A DNA stretch of 64,000 nucleotides, taken from the NCBI GenBank assembly GCA_022749755.1, contig CM040447.1, positions 11,092,087 to 11,156,086 of the forward strand. The letters are read 5' to 3'. Positions 26,701 to 37,641 of this stretch are shown here, in pieces (position 1 is the first letter of the stretch; each line of letters starts with the position of its first letter). Origin of the DNA: Azadirachta indica (lineage: Eukaryota > Streptophyta > Magnoliopsida > Sapindales > Meliaceae). A program made the position numbers and the translations under genes. The notes beneath the pieces are model-generated. The model was not told the DNA's origin. It did no database searches and saw only the letters and a list, made by a program, of their open reading frames with translations.

Positions 26701-29255
26701 TACAGGTCCTTCGCCATGGCAGCTATCTTAATTATCCTGTTGACTTGTTAAAAAATTAGGTCAGTCCAGATGATATGATTTCTCCTATACATCATTAGAC
26801 GGATCATGAGAAAAGCTTAAAAGGTATACCTTCATTGTTAGCATCAAAAATAGCTACATTTTGACAGCAACCAAAATGAGTTAAAATTTTAGAATGGCAT
26901 ATAATACACACAATATCAGTGATACAAACAATTAGAGAAAGTAAACCCATACAACTACAAAACTAAGATGTATTTCAGATGAAATAAAGAATATAAAATT
27001 CTAAATTATGTATTTTGGGCTGTTAAGCTTTTGAGATATTAATGTTTCACTTAATTGGCTAAGCTGACATGGAGTCTTTATTTGTTCACTCCCAGTAATT
27101 CAATCATACAGGCAAGTCATTTTCTGAACCGATATAATCTTAGCCACTAATGATAAAGAACGAAAAACAGAAACAAAAACCAAAGTGGAAGATCCTATTT
27201 CACATTGTTTATAATCATTCCAATTGATGAGAAGAAAATCTTTTGGCTCAATGCCCAAACAACTATATCTAAGTTCCACCAGCAATTTTAACTTGCACAT
27301 AGCATATCAATAAGAAGGCATACTCTATTACCACCTACAACGAATATTTATATTCAAAAAGAACAGAATGGATAATGAATAGTAATTCCTTTTTTCCAGT
27401 ACAAAGAATACCAACAACTTTAAGATTAACAGGCATATAAACCTTTTCTTCTCTTAGACGAGGAAAAAAGAAAGAACAAGAAAAAGGTTTATCATGATGT
27501 TGTAGCAGTAATAAAGACATAACGTACACCCCACCTCATTAGCCACAGGAGAGGTCTGATCATCTTTGTCATATATAAAGGCGAGAAGGACATGCTTGAA
27601 TTCTTCATATGCTTCCTTAAGTACACATACAAACATAAGTCAGAAAGTAATTTTGCAGAAAGAGAAAATCCTAAAATATAATTTGTTAAAGGCAATAATA
27701 CTACAAGGATACAGAAAGAAGAAGCGAGCTCAGAAAACAGTGATAATTAATTTTCAAATTTAGTTTGAAAATCAGAAATAGGACAATTCTGTTATCAGTT
27801 TAATGGTAACACGATTCATGACCTCATTCAAATTGCAAAATTAATGTAAAAATTACTCTCTACTAGAAAAGACTTTTGGCAAGAACAATAAAAACCAATA
27901 TTATTAATTTATGTCTGCATCATGTGTCTAAAACGTGTGTCTGGTACCAATGTTTGATGCATGACAAATATAATGTTCCAAGATGCTGTCAATTATAATG
28001 TTATGGTTTGATTAGATAGTGAATAGATGTTGATATTATCAAATTTGGGTATGGAAGTTGATTCAATATGCTGATATAGATTTAACACTAGAATAAGTAA
28101 CTCAATTTGCTAAATCGTGCAAGAATCACGTCCACCAGATCATGCAAGGATCATGTCCATGAGGTGTCATAAAACAGGTTCACAAAATAAAACCCTAAAA
28201 TGTTATTAAAAAAAAAAGGAAAATAGGGAAAAATCAAATCCTTCCTTTTTTTGATTAAAAATAAAAAAGCATCTAAGAGTATTCTGTACTAATACAAACA
28301 AATTAGAAATTACATAAAAGAATATACAAAGAAATCTACCAAGACCATGAAGCATTATCCACCCTACTTATGTCTTCGATGCCAACCTAAACAAATAAAT
28401 GCACAAAAAGTATATCTACCAGAAACTGGAAGTAAGCAACCAAAAAGATCCATTCATCTGTCTGATGTCATTTTCAGTTACTGGAATTACAGCTAATGAT
28501 GGCATTGGGCTAAAGACTAAATAAAAAATAAAAATATTTTTTTAAAAAAATAAAGTTCTTTTATACATAGATTAAGTGCTTAGTTATAAACATTATAGAA
28601 ATAGTTCTATAACGAATTATTGAAAGCCTTTGACATTAAAAAGCATACAGCACGAATCCACTTTCTAAGAAGGTACAACTTTATAATGCATAAAAATAAA
28701 GTAGAAAGTACCGGATATGCATCAAGAGCACAAGGCGCCAGTGCCGTCCTCAAGCAATTTATGGCTGATTCTCTGTCCTCTGGGGTTCCCCGTCTCAAGA
28801 GCTCAATAAATTTCTTTTACATATATATATGTACATAAAAGCAAAACAAAATTAACTCGAATTAAAATTAATAACGAACGATAAAAGAAAAGTCGATCAC
28901 AAGAATTATACGTCGGCCTCTCTTACGCCTTAGTTCATCTCATTAAACTGCATTGTTTAACTCTCACCTGTTTCTGTAACCGGAAGAGAAGCCTATGATC
29001 ATCGAGGATGAAAGGCGCGTGGACCCGGAGGAGATCAATCGCGGTGTCAATATCACCGGACTCTAACGCCCTTCTGATCTGCCGTATGATCAATCTCGAG
29101 TTGTAAGACGAAGAGGAGATCGAAACGGAAGACGGTGAAGAAGAAGGAGAAGATAATGGAGATGATAGGAACGAGTCTTCTATTAAGTTCTCCGATTTCG
29201 CGAAATCGATGATTAATGCGTCCAGAGCTTCCCAGTTCACGGGCGTCGACTCCAT
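20741..29255 (-). CDS. Protein with two CTLH/CRA-like modules and C-terminal helical domain
   Basis: Twelve exons join in phase to 721 residues: 29255-28968, 28813-28712, 27615-27535, 26026-25917, 25804-25669, 25457-25359, 24229-24124, 24039-23594, 23528-23352, 23263-23066, 21948-21619 and 20833-20741. Residues about 60-150 (RQIRRALESGDIDTAIDLL, then LLRRGTPEDRESAINCLRT) fit a CTLH/CRA helical module, as in RanBPM and GID-complex scaffold subunits. Residues about 457-570 (VMKELASKGMATEAVEEI, then FLKLVNSGDHSGALRIACAH) look like a second copy. Between them exon 8 is low-complexity, with a basic cluster RNKRKRWRGRH that may be a nuclear signal. The C-terminus (EFLALPRADAIHLLAQYNG) resembles a UBA-like helix bundle. 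I recall a similar Arabidopsis gene, At5g66810, but could not check it. The family suggests a ubiquitin-ligase scaffold or microtubule role; neither is shown here. Confidence 0.85.
21346..21483. mobile_element. MITE-like element in last-but-one-exon-side intron
   Basis: About 140 bases bounded by imperfect inverted repeats: left end gggtatgtttgggactg, right end caatcccaaatacat, whose reverse complement is atgtatttgggattg. The TGTTTGGGATTGC-type terminus is common among plant non-autonomous DNA elements. It lies in the final intron of the CTLH/CRA gene. I could not identify a clear target duplication. Confidence 0.5.
22333..22620. other. Unexplained open stretch in an intron of the CTLH/CRA gene
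   Basis: This part of the intron between exons 10 and 11 is less AT-rich than its surroundings. It is open for 80 codons on the plus strand (including NRSTNWKAVDPTISGN) and also open in one minus-strand frame (including SLIEESMFPEIVGSTAFQ). It could be an inserted gene fragment, an unrecognised alternative exon, or chance. I recognise no family in either frame. Confidence 0.25.
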
Positions 29256-30189
29256 GATTATACGTTGTTTGGTTCTCGGGAAAGTTTTTGAAGAGAAAAT
29301 GAACAAAAACCTTATTTACCTTATTTATTTTTTTCTGTTGTAGCGTGCGTTTTGTTGATTTTTAAGGATTTTTCCATTTTAAAGGGAAATTCCACTGCGG
29401 GCAAGAAAGGCGGCGAGGCGAGGTGAAAAAATGGATTGGAGGTTATATAGGTGCCACGTGTCTTAAATTAGAGTACTTGTAAAGGGTACTTTGTTAGCGT
29501 TACTTACAAGTTAGATTAGTACTCTCACCGAAGTTGACGTGGACGAGTAGGTGTGGATACATCCTGTCAACAGCGTCAGAAAAGTCAACACTGTCACTTA
29601 TAGAATGACTCAGTAAAACAAACCATTAATCCTTCCAATTTTTTATTTCTAAATTTTTTTTTTCCCCTTCTTCGGTATAAACTGATAACCGAAATGAAAT
29701 GCTTTTTTTTTTTTAAATTAAAATGCAATAGAATACATAATTATCTTAAACTCAGAAGCTATTTTAGGTGCAAATTTACGTTTTCTTAGAGACAGTAGTT
29801 TCAAAAAAAATCTTGTTATATGCATAATTATTGTATTACAGGAGTAATTTTTCATGCAAACTGATCATTCACATAAATTGATGTATCATATTGTTAAAAC
29901 GAGTAAGAATACATTTTGGTTTACGTTGAATGGAGCTTTTTGAGCGTACGAGGAAGAAGACTATAATACTTTTTTTATTTTTCTGCACACCCATAAACCA
30001 TAATGACAATCCTCGTCTAATCATCCTCTTGAGTATTTTCTGGTCAGCGCCTACGATTTCTCTTTGAAGGACTCACTTACACTATAGTGCTCACCATTTC
30101 AGCTACCTAGGGATGCCTTAAAAAATAACTAGAAGTCGCTGGATTTGTTTCTGTGTCAGTTTCCATTTTCAATCCAGGTTGAAGGCTTC
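29256..30189. other. Promoter-side spacer of the CTLH/CRA gene
   Basis: The first 200 bases are the leader and promoter of the minus-strand CTLH/CRA gene, including the G-box-like core cacgtg at 29455-29460. No gene or repeat could be supported in the rest. Confidence 0.4.
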
Positions 30190-30830
30190 GTCAATCCTCT
30201 ACTTTTCATTTGGTTTCGCACCATTACAGCATCCTCCCATCTTGATCTTCCGGCGCTGGCATGTATGTTTGATGGCTTCACTTAGTGTCCAAAATTAACA
30301 GGTTCCAATCCCAACGGATTAGATATTCGTAAGCCAGTTTTCCAATATCGACACTTCGGTGGGCTAGGGGGGCACTTAGTAGAGCCTCCCATATGCGCTT
30401 CTCAAGTTAATACCACCTTCAATATGGCCAGCACGTGCTAGCATATCAGTTAAGACACACAATCATTCATTCCATTGCGACAGCGACGCCAAACTCTCTA
30501 GTCATAGTGTTGAAGATTTCCAGGCCCTCATCAACAAGACTGGAGCTGTTACAGGCAGTAAAAGTCACTGAATTGGAGCAAAGGAGAAGTTGAAGAGCAG
30601 CTTCTCCAAGCCTTTGTATTGCAAACCCTCGAATCATAGTCTTCCACGAAACTGAATCTTCGTAAACATGTTCCAAAAGAAAAGATTGTCCAGATCCACC
30701 CACCGTATTTTGACTACATTTAATCAAAGCATGCCAAACAGAAACAATCAAATGGAAACTACTTTTCTTGGCATGCACACGAATCTGCTTCTTAGATGTC
30801 AGTTGACACACTGGCAAAACCTAGGATGAC
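30190..30830 (-). pseudogene. PLS-type pentatricopeptide repeat (PPR) gene remnant
   Basis: Minus-strand frames carry the tail of a PLS/E-class PPR protein, an organelle RNA-binding family. In order they are: HLIVSVWHALIKC, YEDSVSWKTMIRGFAIQ, SSLVDEGLEIFNTMTREFGV, TDMLARAGHIEGG, and an E-motif-like KRIWEALLSAPLAHRSVDI with GKLAYEYLI. These segments lie in at least two reading frames, with stops between them (the first open piece ends at 30467). The upstream repeats are missing. It is a broken 3' fragment, not a gene. Confidence 0.75.
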
Positions 30831-30901
30831 CTGCCAAGCACTCTTCACATCCCTGCATTTGACATAATATATTAGTCAACAGATTACAAATATGTACTTG
30901 G

Positions 30902-30990
30902 TGTTAGTTCGTTCAACTCATAAAATCTTTAAGGTAGTACAAAAGATATAGGATTCAAACCCCACTGACACAACACTCACACCGAATTAG
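30902..30990 (+). repeat. tRNA-derived SINE-like fragment
   Basis: A word like a Pol III A box (ttagttcgttcaactc, from 30904) is followed about 40 bases later by ggattcaaacc (30951-30961), which resembles a B box. It ends near actcacacc, a word shared with the similar fragment at 55981-56050. Weak, motif-based call. Confidence 0.3.
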
Positions 30991-31459
30991 GTGGGAATTT
31001 GTTATTTTCTACAAGTTACATGCATACCCACAGACAATGACATCATTGTGAACCAAAATCCTTTCCGCAGGCGGAGATCAATTTAGGGGTCATGAACGGA
31101 GCACGGTGGACCCCTTTAAAGACTATTCGCTGGAACCATCTTGCGTTTGTTTAGAGATCTTCAGTTGCTGCAGAGTGGAAGAAAGTGGAGTGGACGATGC
31201 CGTGCTCTTCTTTCTAATCTTAAAATGCTTTAAATGCACGCATTATAATCTTTTTTAAAATATGAGAAAAATTAGAAGATAGATATCAAAATCCCGGTTC
31301 ATTGTAATCCAGATATATTTATATTAATGAAACACATTACAATTTATCAAATAAATAAGAATATCCATACTGTATATTCTTTTGGAAATTACTGTGCTTG
31401 TGTTGGCACACAGCTAATTTCACTCCACACCTTTATTGATATTGATATATAGAAGAGAA

Positions 31460-33376
31460 TTAATCATCTGTTACGCAGCTTCGAGGCCAAAGAGAAATCC
31501 CGAGTCCTGGCTGCTTCAATCTCTGCTGCTTACGCTGTTTCCTTTCCTCTGACAACAATTTTGCGAACCTGCAATTCACCAGATACATTAATCATAAAAA
31601 GAATTAATGTCCAAAAGTACTGATATGATAAGTTGAGAAAATTAATCAGAACAGAATCACCTTGTGAGAGCTTGTTCATTGGTGCCTCAATTTTCAACCG
31701 GTTCCAGAATGCCGCTGTTGAGGTTGACCCTGGAAAGAGGTTTCTTCAGAAGCCTTTCACCAATCTTTACAAGCTGCTGCATATTCTTCTCTGTCGCTTT
31801 GTGCATTAATGATGCATCCCCACTTAACGCGTCGTCCTAATTAAACTCATTTTATATAGAATATCAGATCACCTATTTTCTGTATTAGTTATCTCAAACG
31901 CTAATGTTGATATATACCGCGATACGAAGGTAGTTATTTTCAAGTCCAATGGATCTGAAAATGGAGGACATGTGAAGGTCGATCTGTCTCCAATAGCAGA
32001 GATAAAAGAATCCATTAATGGAGAATTTCCTTTTCTGTAAAGCCAGCCCGTAATACCCCAATTTGCTGCCGTTTTTGCATTATATTTGTTCTCTTTATTC
32101 GTTGAATTTCCGGTACCTAGTGCTATCACCAGGTACTCGGCATATTGTAGAGCTGTTTCTAGCATATCTTCTCTCCTGGCAGGGAACACATTTCCTGTTG
32201 GCTTCGTGGCCAGCAGTGCCTTATATACATAAAATCGTAACAAAGTCACTTATAAACTCGAAACACTTTATATCTACTATAATTAAGGAGATAAAATTAA
32301 AGTAAATAATATTGTAGCATTATGTGCCTCTGAAAAGTGATTGGAGTTATTTAATTACAGGATTATTTGCTGCCACTCTTCCATCAACGAGGTAAAATAC
32401 CGTGTTATTCCCTTTGGAATCTTTAGTTTTAAAATTATGAGCTGGAAAATAAGTGAGAGCTGCAGAAGCACCGATACATACATAAGATAACAAAGCATCA
32501 TTAGAAGCATCTGATTCTGCCTGCAATATTAATAACATATATCACAAAGTAATTAGAAAATAATATTTCGACAATTAATTAACTGAAAAAATTTCATGGC
32601 TTGAATATGTACCTCAAAGGTTGAAAAGATGGTTGGCTGAAGTAACTTGATGTTAAATGTGGCTATAACAACACGAGTTACAGTTTCGTGCAGTCATTTA
32701 GATCCAAGTATCGGGCGGAGCAGCTTCTTCAGATACTAGCCGTCCTATTTTGGTCGCATTAAAGCTTTTATTTTCATAATTATTTCACTAACCAGTAACC
32801 TACCAAAATATTAATTAAATCTGAGCTATAAAAATTAGAGTATCTATACATATGTCAGTGTGACAATGGAAGAAGTATATGCTTGATTAATTAATGTGGC
32901 TTACAGAGATTGAGGAAATTCTTTAGGACCATGCTTGAGATAGAATGGTATAATATCTTTTGCCTGGTAAAGAGGACGCCCTTCATCGTCAGGAGCTGTC
33001 AACATGGCTGTTACTAGTCCCAGCAATCACGTCAAAGTAATCTGCAAGTCGAGCATTTTCCCCATCCAATTCCTGTTCCATATATCAAACAATATTCAAG
33101 TGATTAGCTTAATAAATCCTTTCTCGCATTGAATAATTAATCTGTGAATGGAAATAAGAGCACAATCACAGCCAGCAATGTGAGTGACGTATATATATCA
33201 AAGTGTATGTGTTTGTTTGTTTGTATGCATACTTGCAACTTCGATTCAAGAAAACTCAAGCTAGTTCCTGGTATGATGCCTCTAATGCCTCCCCCATCGA
33301 TGCTCAGAACTGTAATCTTTTCTCCAAGTGGCGTGGTGGATTGGTTGATTTCATTACTCAGAGCACGTTTATCCAT
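31460..33376 (-). pseudogene. Patatin-like phospholipase copy 2, multiply broken
   Basis: Seven exon remnants align with copy 1: 33376-33233, 33072-32905, about 32770-32613, 32520-32359, 32219-31918, 31836-31661 and 31568-31460. Exon 1 is intact with the oxyanion loop DGGGIRG. Exon 2 reads DYFDVIAGT and then loses the rest of the GTSTGG elbow in a frameshifting deletion; the sequence returns as LVTAMLTAP in another frame. Exon 3 lacks its beginning and holds three in-frame stops (TAG, TAG, TGA) among recognisable codons. In exon 4 the catalytic DGG has become DGR. Exon 5 carries a further frameshift near its end, and exon 6 a TGA in EPVEN*GTNE. Exon lengths in 4 and 6 (162, 176) equal those of copy 1. 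The catalytic serine is gone, so no lipase activity is possible. Confidence 0.88.
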
Positions 33377-35001
33377 GATGAATGATGCAAGGAATACTCT
33401 AACATGGAAAGCTTAATAAGGAAGGCTCTAACATGGAAAGCTTAATAGTGTACACGGACGTATATATATCAGTCGCTAGGTTGCTAAATCGAAGATTTTA
33501 GGCTATTGTAGGAATGGCCAAGTTTGTAGTTGCGTTCGGGGTTGACTAGCTATGGGCAATTCTCATCAAAGTGCAAAGAATGTGAAGTAATAAATTACAA
33601 GCGGGCAAGCATATTGAAATATTCATCGAGCAATTAACATTGTGCATATATAACAAACAGAATAAATTTATGGAAGATAGATAGCTTTGCTGATCCAGGA
33701 AATTAAATTAGACTTATTGATTTATGCCAAGCCAAAAATTGCCTAACAAATTTAATTATACTTGCAAACCTTAAATCACATAAATTCAGCATACTGAATC
33801 TGGAGAAGTTCATGGACAGATTCGATCTTGGATGATCTTTTTATTCAGAATTCGTTTAAAATGGAGGGGAAAAAAAACTACTCTTTAGGCTGACAAACTT
33901 TGCAATAAATTCTCAGAGAGATGCAGTACAAGTTATTCCTATTGCTAAAACTGCAGTATTGTTAATTACATGGTAAACATTTTGGTATCATGTATGGAGG
34001 CATTTGTCAGACCATACCCGGCTCCTACACCTAAGTTTATTAATAGCATGAAAGTTGGTTAAGAAAATGAGCAAGAGGGAACCAATATTTATGCGATTCA
34101 AAGTTCAATCTCTTTCCAGAACCCAAAATAGAGACAAAAATTAAGCAAAGCAGTGCCATTAATTTCATAATGGATGATAAGAATTTCAGAACCGCACGGA
34201 CCAACAGAAAACAAATCACCAAAATAGGAAAAAGGTACAGCCACATATTTTTTAAGCTTAAGAAGCCTAGAAATTTATGACACCATTTGAAAGCATTTAC
34301 CAACCGGGTCTAATGTAATGCTCGTGTTGCCAGTCTGCCAAACTTTTTGCGACATATTACATCATAATTCAGAGCAGAATTAGTATTAATCATATACTTT
34401 GTAATTGCCAACAGTGTTTCGACTGGCATAACTCATAACAGATGAAGGATAATAAAGCCATCGAGCTGATTCCTAGCGTTTTAATTTGTTTCAATTTCTG
34501 CAGTAAATTAAGAGATGGTGTACATGTGACTGGAAATTGAGAGAACATAAACAAAACAGATAATTAATAACTAGAGGTGGGTGTTGCCTCAGTCTGTAAA
34601 TCATGTACTCATCATCCTTGCAAACAGCTGCACTAAATATTTGCAATCTCCATATATACATTAATTTGTACTCTGCTACTGTATTAACATGGTGATATCT
34701 TCATAAATGGTTCATAGTGGAGCGCGTAAAATTAGGAATGTTAATTGAAAGGTTCCTTGGTTAACCATTTTGCCTTTTGTTTTATAAAATTCAGCTTGCT
34801 GCAGAGTTGAAGAAGGGGGTATAGTTTGAGCCGGAGAAAGTTTGAAATTGGTTTTGTGTAAAAATGTTTGCATTAGTCACTTGTAATGCACATTAGAAGT
34901 GTTTAAATTAATAATACAAGTCAGGTTTGACAGAGGTAACATTATTTTGGTTCACATTGCTAGCTAATTATAAGGACAGCCTAAATAGAAATATCGATCC
35001 C
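33377..35001. other. Spacer between patatin-like copies 2 and 3
   Basis: Near 33396-33445 the 22-base word ctctaacatggaaagcttaa occurs twice 28 bases apart. A TATATAT run near 33459-33470 could have served as TATA box for copy 2. No gene seen in the remaining 1.5 kb. Confidence 0.4.
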
Positions 35002-37641
35002 TTAACTAGTTCTATCTTTTCGCAATCTCAGCGCACACAGTTTCCTTACATCGGATAGCAATTTTGCGAACCTGCAAGGCAACAAGTACAATTACAAGCT
35101 GCATATCAAAATTACGTATGTATCAGACCAAAATCGTAGTGTGATATCACATTACAAGGGCTTCTTCAGTAGTGCCTTCGTTTTCAACTGGTTCAATAAT
35201 TCCACCGTCAAGGTTCACCCTCGAAACAGGTCTCTTTTAAAAGCCTTACACCAATCTTTACAAGCTCCCCCATGTTCTTTTCTGTCGCTTTGTCATTTGT
35301 GGATGTATTCCCAGTCAATTTGTCATCCTAATTAAAGCTATGATTTTCAGATTTGTTCACGCAAAACACACACATACATACAGGACTGGAAGCTGGAGGG
35401 CAATATTAAATACCTGAATACGAAGGTAGTGTTCACATCGAATGGATTAGAAAATCAAGGACGTGTGTTAGGAAGAAATGAGAGAGATTAGTACATATTT
35501 AATTCTTTCCACTTTGCTTGAACCAAGATGAAGTAATCAAGTAAATAAAAAAACAATCAAGACAGCAAGAATAATCAAATTAAAACGATAAGAGACGCTA
35601 AATTTATGTAGAAAAATCTCCCCTTAATGTGAGTGAGAGTAAAAAATTATGATAAAAAAGAATTTCTACTATCATCAAATAAGAAGTATAAAAGTTTTCT
35701 CACAAAATTAGAGTCCTACAAACAAATAAGGATTTAACTACAAAGTGAGAGTTAAAAAAAAACTCACTAAATACACTAATAGATGAACACCAAAATAAAA
35801 GAGTCAAAATAAAACTGTAGAAAAATTCTGAGAACCAAAGCTGTTGTAAACGTAAATTCTGAACGTGTTAGAGAGTTTTAATGATTAATTACACCGTCAG
35901 AATTAAAAATTATATGTGTAAAATTTTCACGTAAAATTTAAACCAAAACAGAGTTTAAATCGCTATTAAATTATCTAAAAAATACTGTCTTTCTCTCTCA
36001 TGGCATGCACTCCTTCTTTATACACATATAGCTCAAACAGTCACAAAACAAACTTAAAATTCTATTAATCATGTGAGCTTGAAAATTGAGTTTTCTTTAA
36101 ATAGGAGTGAAGATCAACCCAACAATGTGAAGGTGGACCATATCTGCACTAGCTAAGATAAATGCATTAATTAATGGAGAATTGCCTTCTGAGTGAATCC
36201 ATCCCAGAATTCCCCATTTTGCTGCCATTTCTGCATTATATTTGTTCTCTATCTTTGAAGTCCCCGCGCCAAGAGATATCACAAGGTGCTTGTCATATTT
36301 TAGAGTTTGAGTTGTTAATTCATCTGGATCACCAGGGAACACGGTTCCTGTTGGATTCATGGCCAGCAATGCCTTAATTGTGAAATAAATGAGAACAATA
36401 ATTAGCAATCCCAAGTTGAGGTGGTGTACATGATGATTATGGCAATTTAGCCTAAACCAATTTTTTTTTTCCTGAGTTTCGGAATGGAATAATTTAAGTG
36501 GAATACTTACAGGATTATTTGCTGCCACTCCTCCATCAGCAAGGTTAAATTCAGTATAATTCCCTTTTGAATCTTTAGTCTTAAAATTATGAGCTGGAAA
36601 ATAACTTGGAGCTGCGGAAGTACAAATACATATATCTGACAGTAAAGCATCTTTAGAAGCATTTGTTTCTGTCTGCATTGATCAAAAACAAGAGAAAAAC
36701 TAAAAACTAGCTAAAAGAGTGGTGGAAATGTTCATCTACTTACAATTTTATCCAAATTTCTCTGACTTTGACAATAAGGTTTAGCATTGCTCTTTTGAAA
36801 ATAAGGAAATCAATTGAGTCTATATGTATTTTCAGGAAAAATAATACCAATAATAAGAAACTTCCAGAATTTAATTGCCCCCAATTTTTCTAAGCTTTAT
36901 GTTGAACAACTAGAAATGTGATGATGATTGTGTACTTCAAAGGTCCCAAAAACGATAGGCTGAAGTAACTTGATGTCAAATGTGGGAATAACAACACGCG
37001 TTACAGTCTTATGCAGTCTACGAGACCCAAGTATCCTGCGAAGCAGCTTTCTCAGATACTTGCCATCATATTGGTCCTATTCAATTTAGATCATTCATTT
37101 TCAGAATCATTTCACTAATAAATAATAATAGCCATATTTAGAACAAGTTCAAGCAGAACATGCATATGTCTAACAATGACAGAAGGTATGCTTACATACC
37201 AGGATTGAGGAAATATTTTAGGGCAATGCTTGAGATAGAATGGAACAATATCTTTTGCCATGTAAAGAGGATGCCTTTGTTCATCAGGTGCTGTTAACAT
37301 AGCTGGTATCAAACCTCTTGTGCTGTTAACAGAGTAATCTGCAAGTCGGGCATTTTCGCCATCAAGTTCCTGTAAGATATAACAATCCAGTGCTGTTAAA
37401 TCATTTATATGTAGCGTGGCAGCAGAATGGCACCAAATATGAGTTAATCTACGGTGTGCCAGCGCAAGTTTGAAGTGTCTGTTTGCATGTGTCAAAGGAC
37501 TAGCTAGTGTGTGCATACTTGCAACATTGATTCAAGAAAACTCAAGATGGATCCCGGTATAGTGCCTCTAATTCCTCCCTCATCGATGTTCAGAACTGTT
37601 ATCTTTTCACCGTAAGTTGTTGATTTCATTGCCGAGAGCAT
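35002..37641 (-). pseudogene. Patatin-like phospholipase copy 3, elbow altered and split by a solo LTR
   Basis: Exon remnants are 37641-37519, 37369-37196, 37076-36936, 36672-36511, 36372-36125 continuing at 35465-35414, 35327-35151 and 35071-35002. Exons 1 to 5 join in one frame for 291 codons, ending at a TAA (36097-36099) contributed by the inserted LTR. The oxyanion loop DGGGIRG is DEGGIRG. In exon 2 four residues after ADY are missing and the GTSTGG elbow reads VNSTRG, so both flanking glycines are lost. The catalytic Asp motif ADGGVAANNP is kept. As in copy 2, exon 3 lacks about 15 residues at its start. Exon 6 has a further frameshift and a decayed donor. Catalysis is very unlikely; a truncated catalytically dead protein is conceivable but unproven. 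Confidence 0.85.
35466..36124. mobile_element. Solo LTR inserted in exon 5 of patatin-like copy 3
   Basis: The 659-base insert begins TGTTAGGAAG and ends CAACCCAACA, the TG...CA ends of an LTR with short inverted termini (TGTTAG against TGTTGG). It is flanked by acgtg (35461-35465) and atgtg (36125-36129), a five-base target duplication with one mismatch. Patatin exon 5 similarity stops at its right edge and resumes at its left edge. No internal retrotransposon sequence or second LTR is present, so recombination between LTRs is the likely origin. A TATA-like tttatacacatatagc lies near 36017. Confidence 0.7.
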
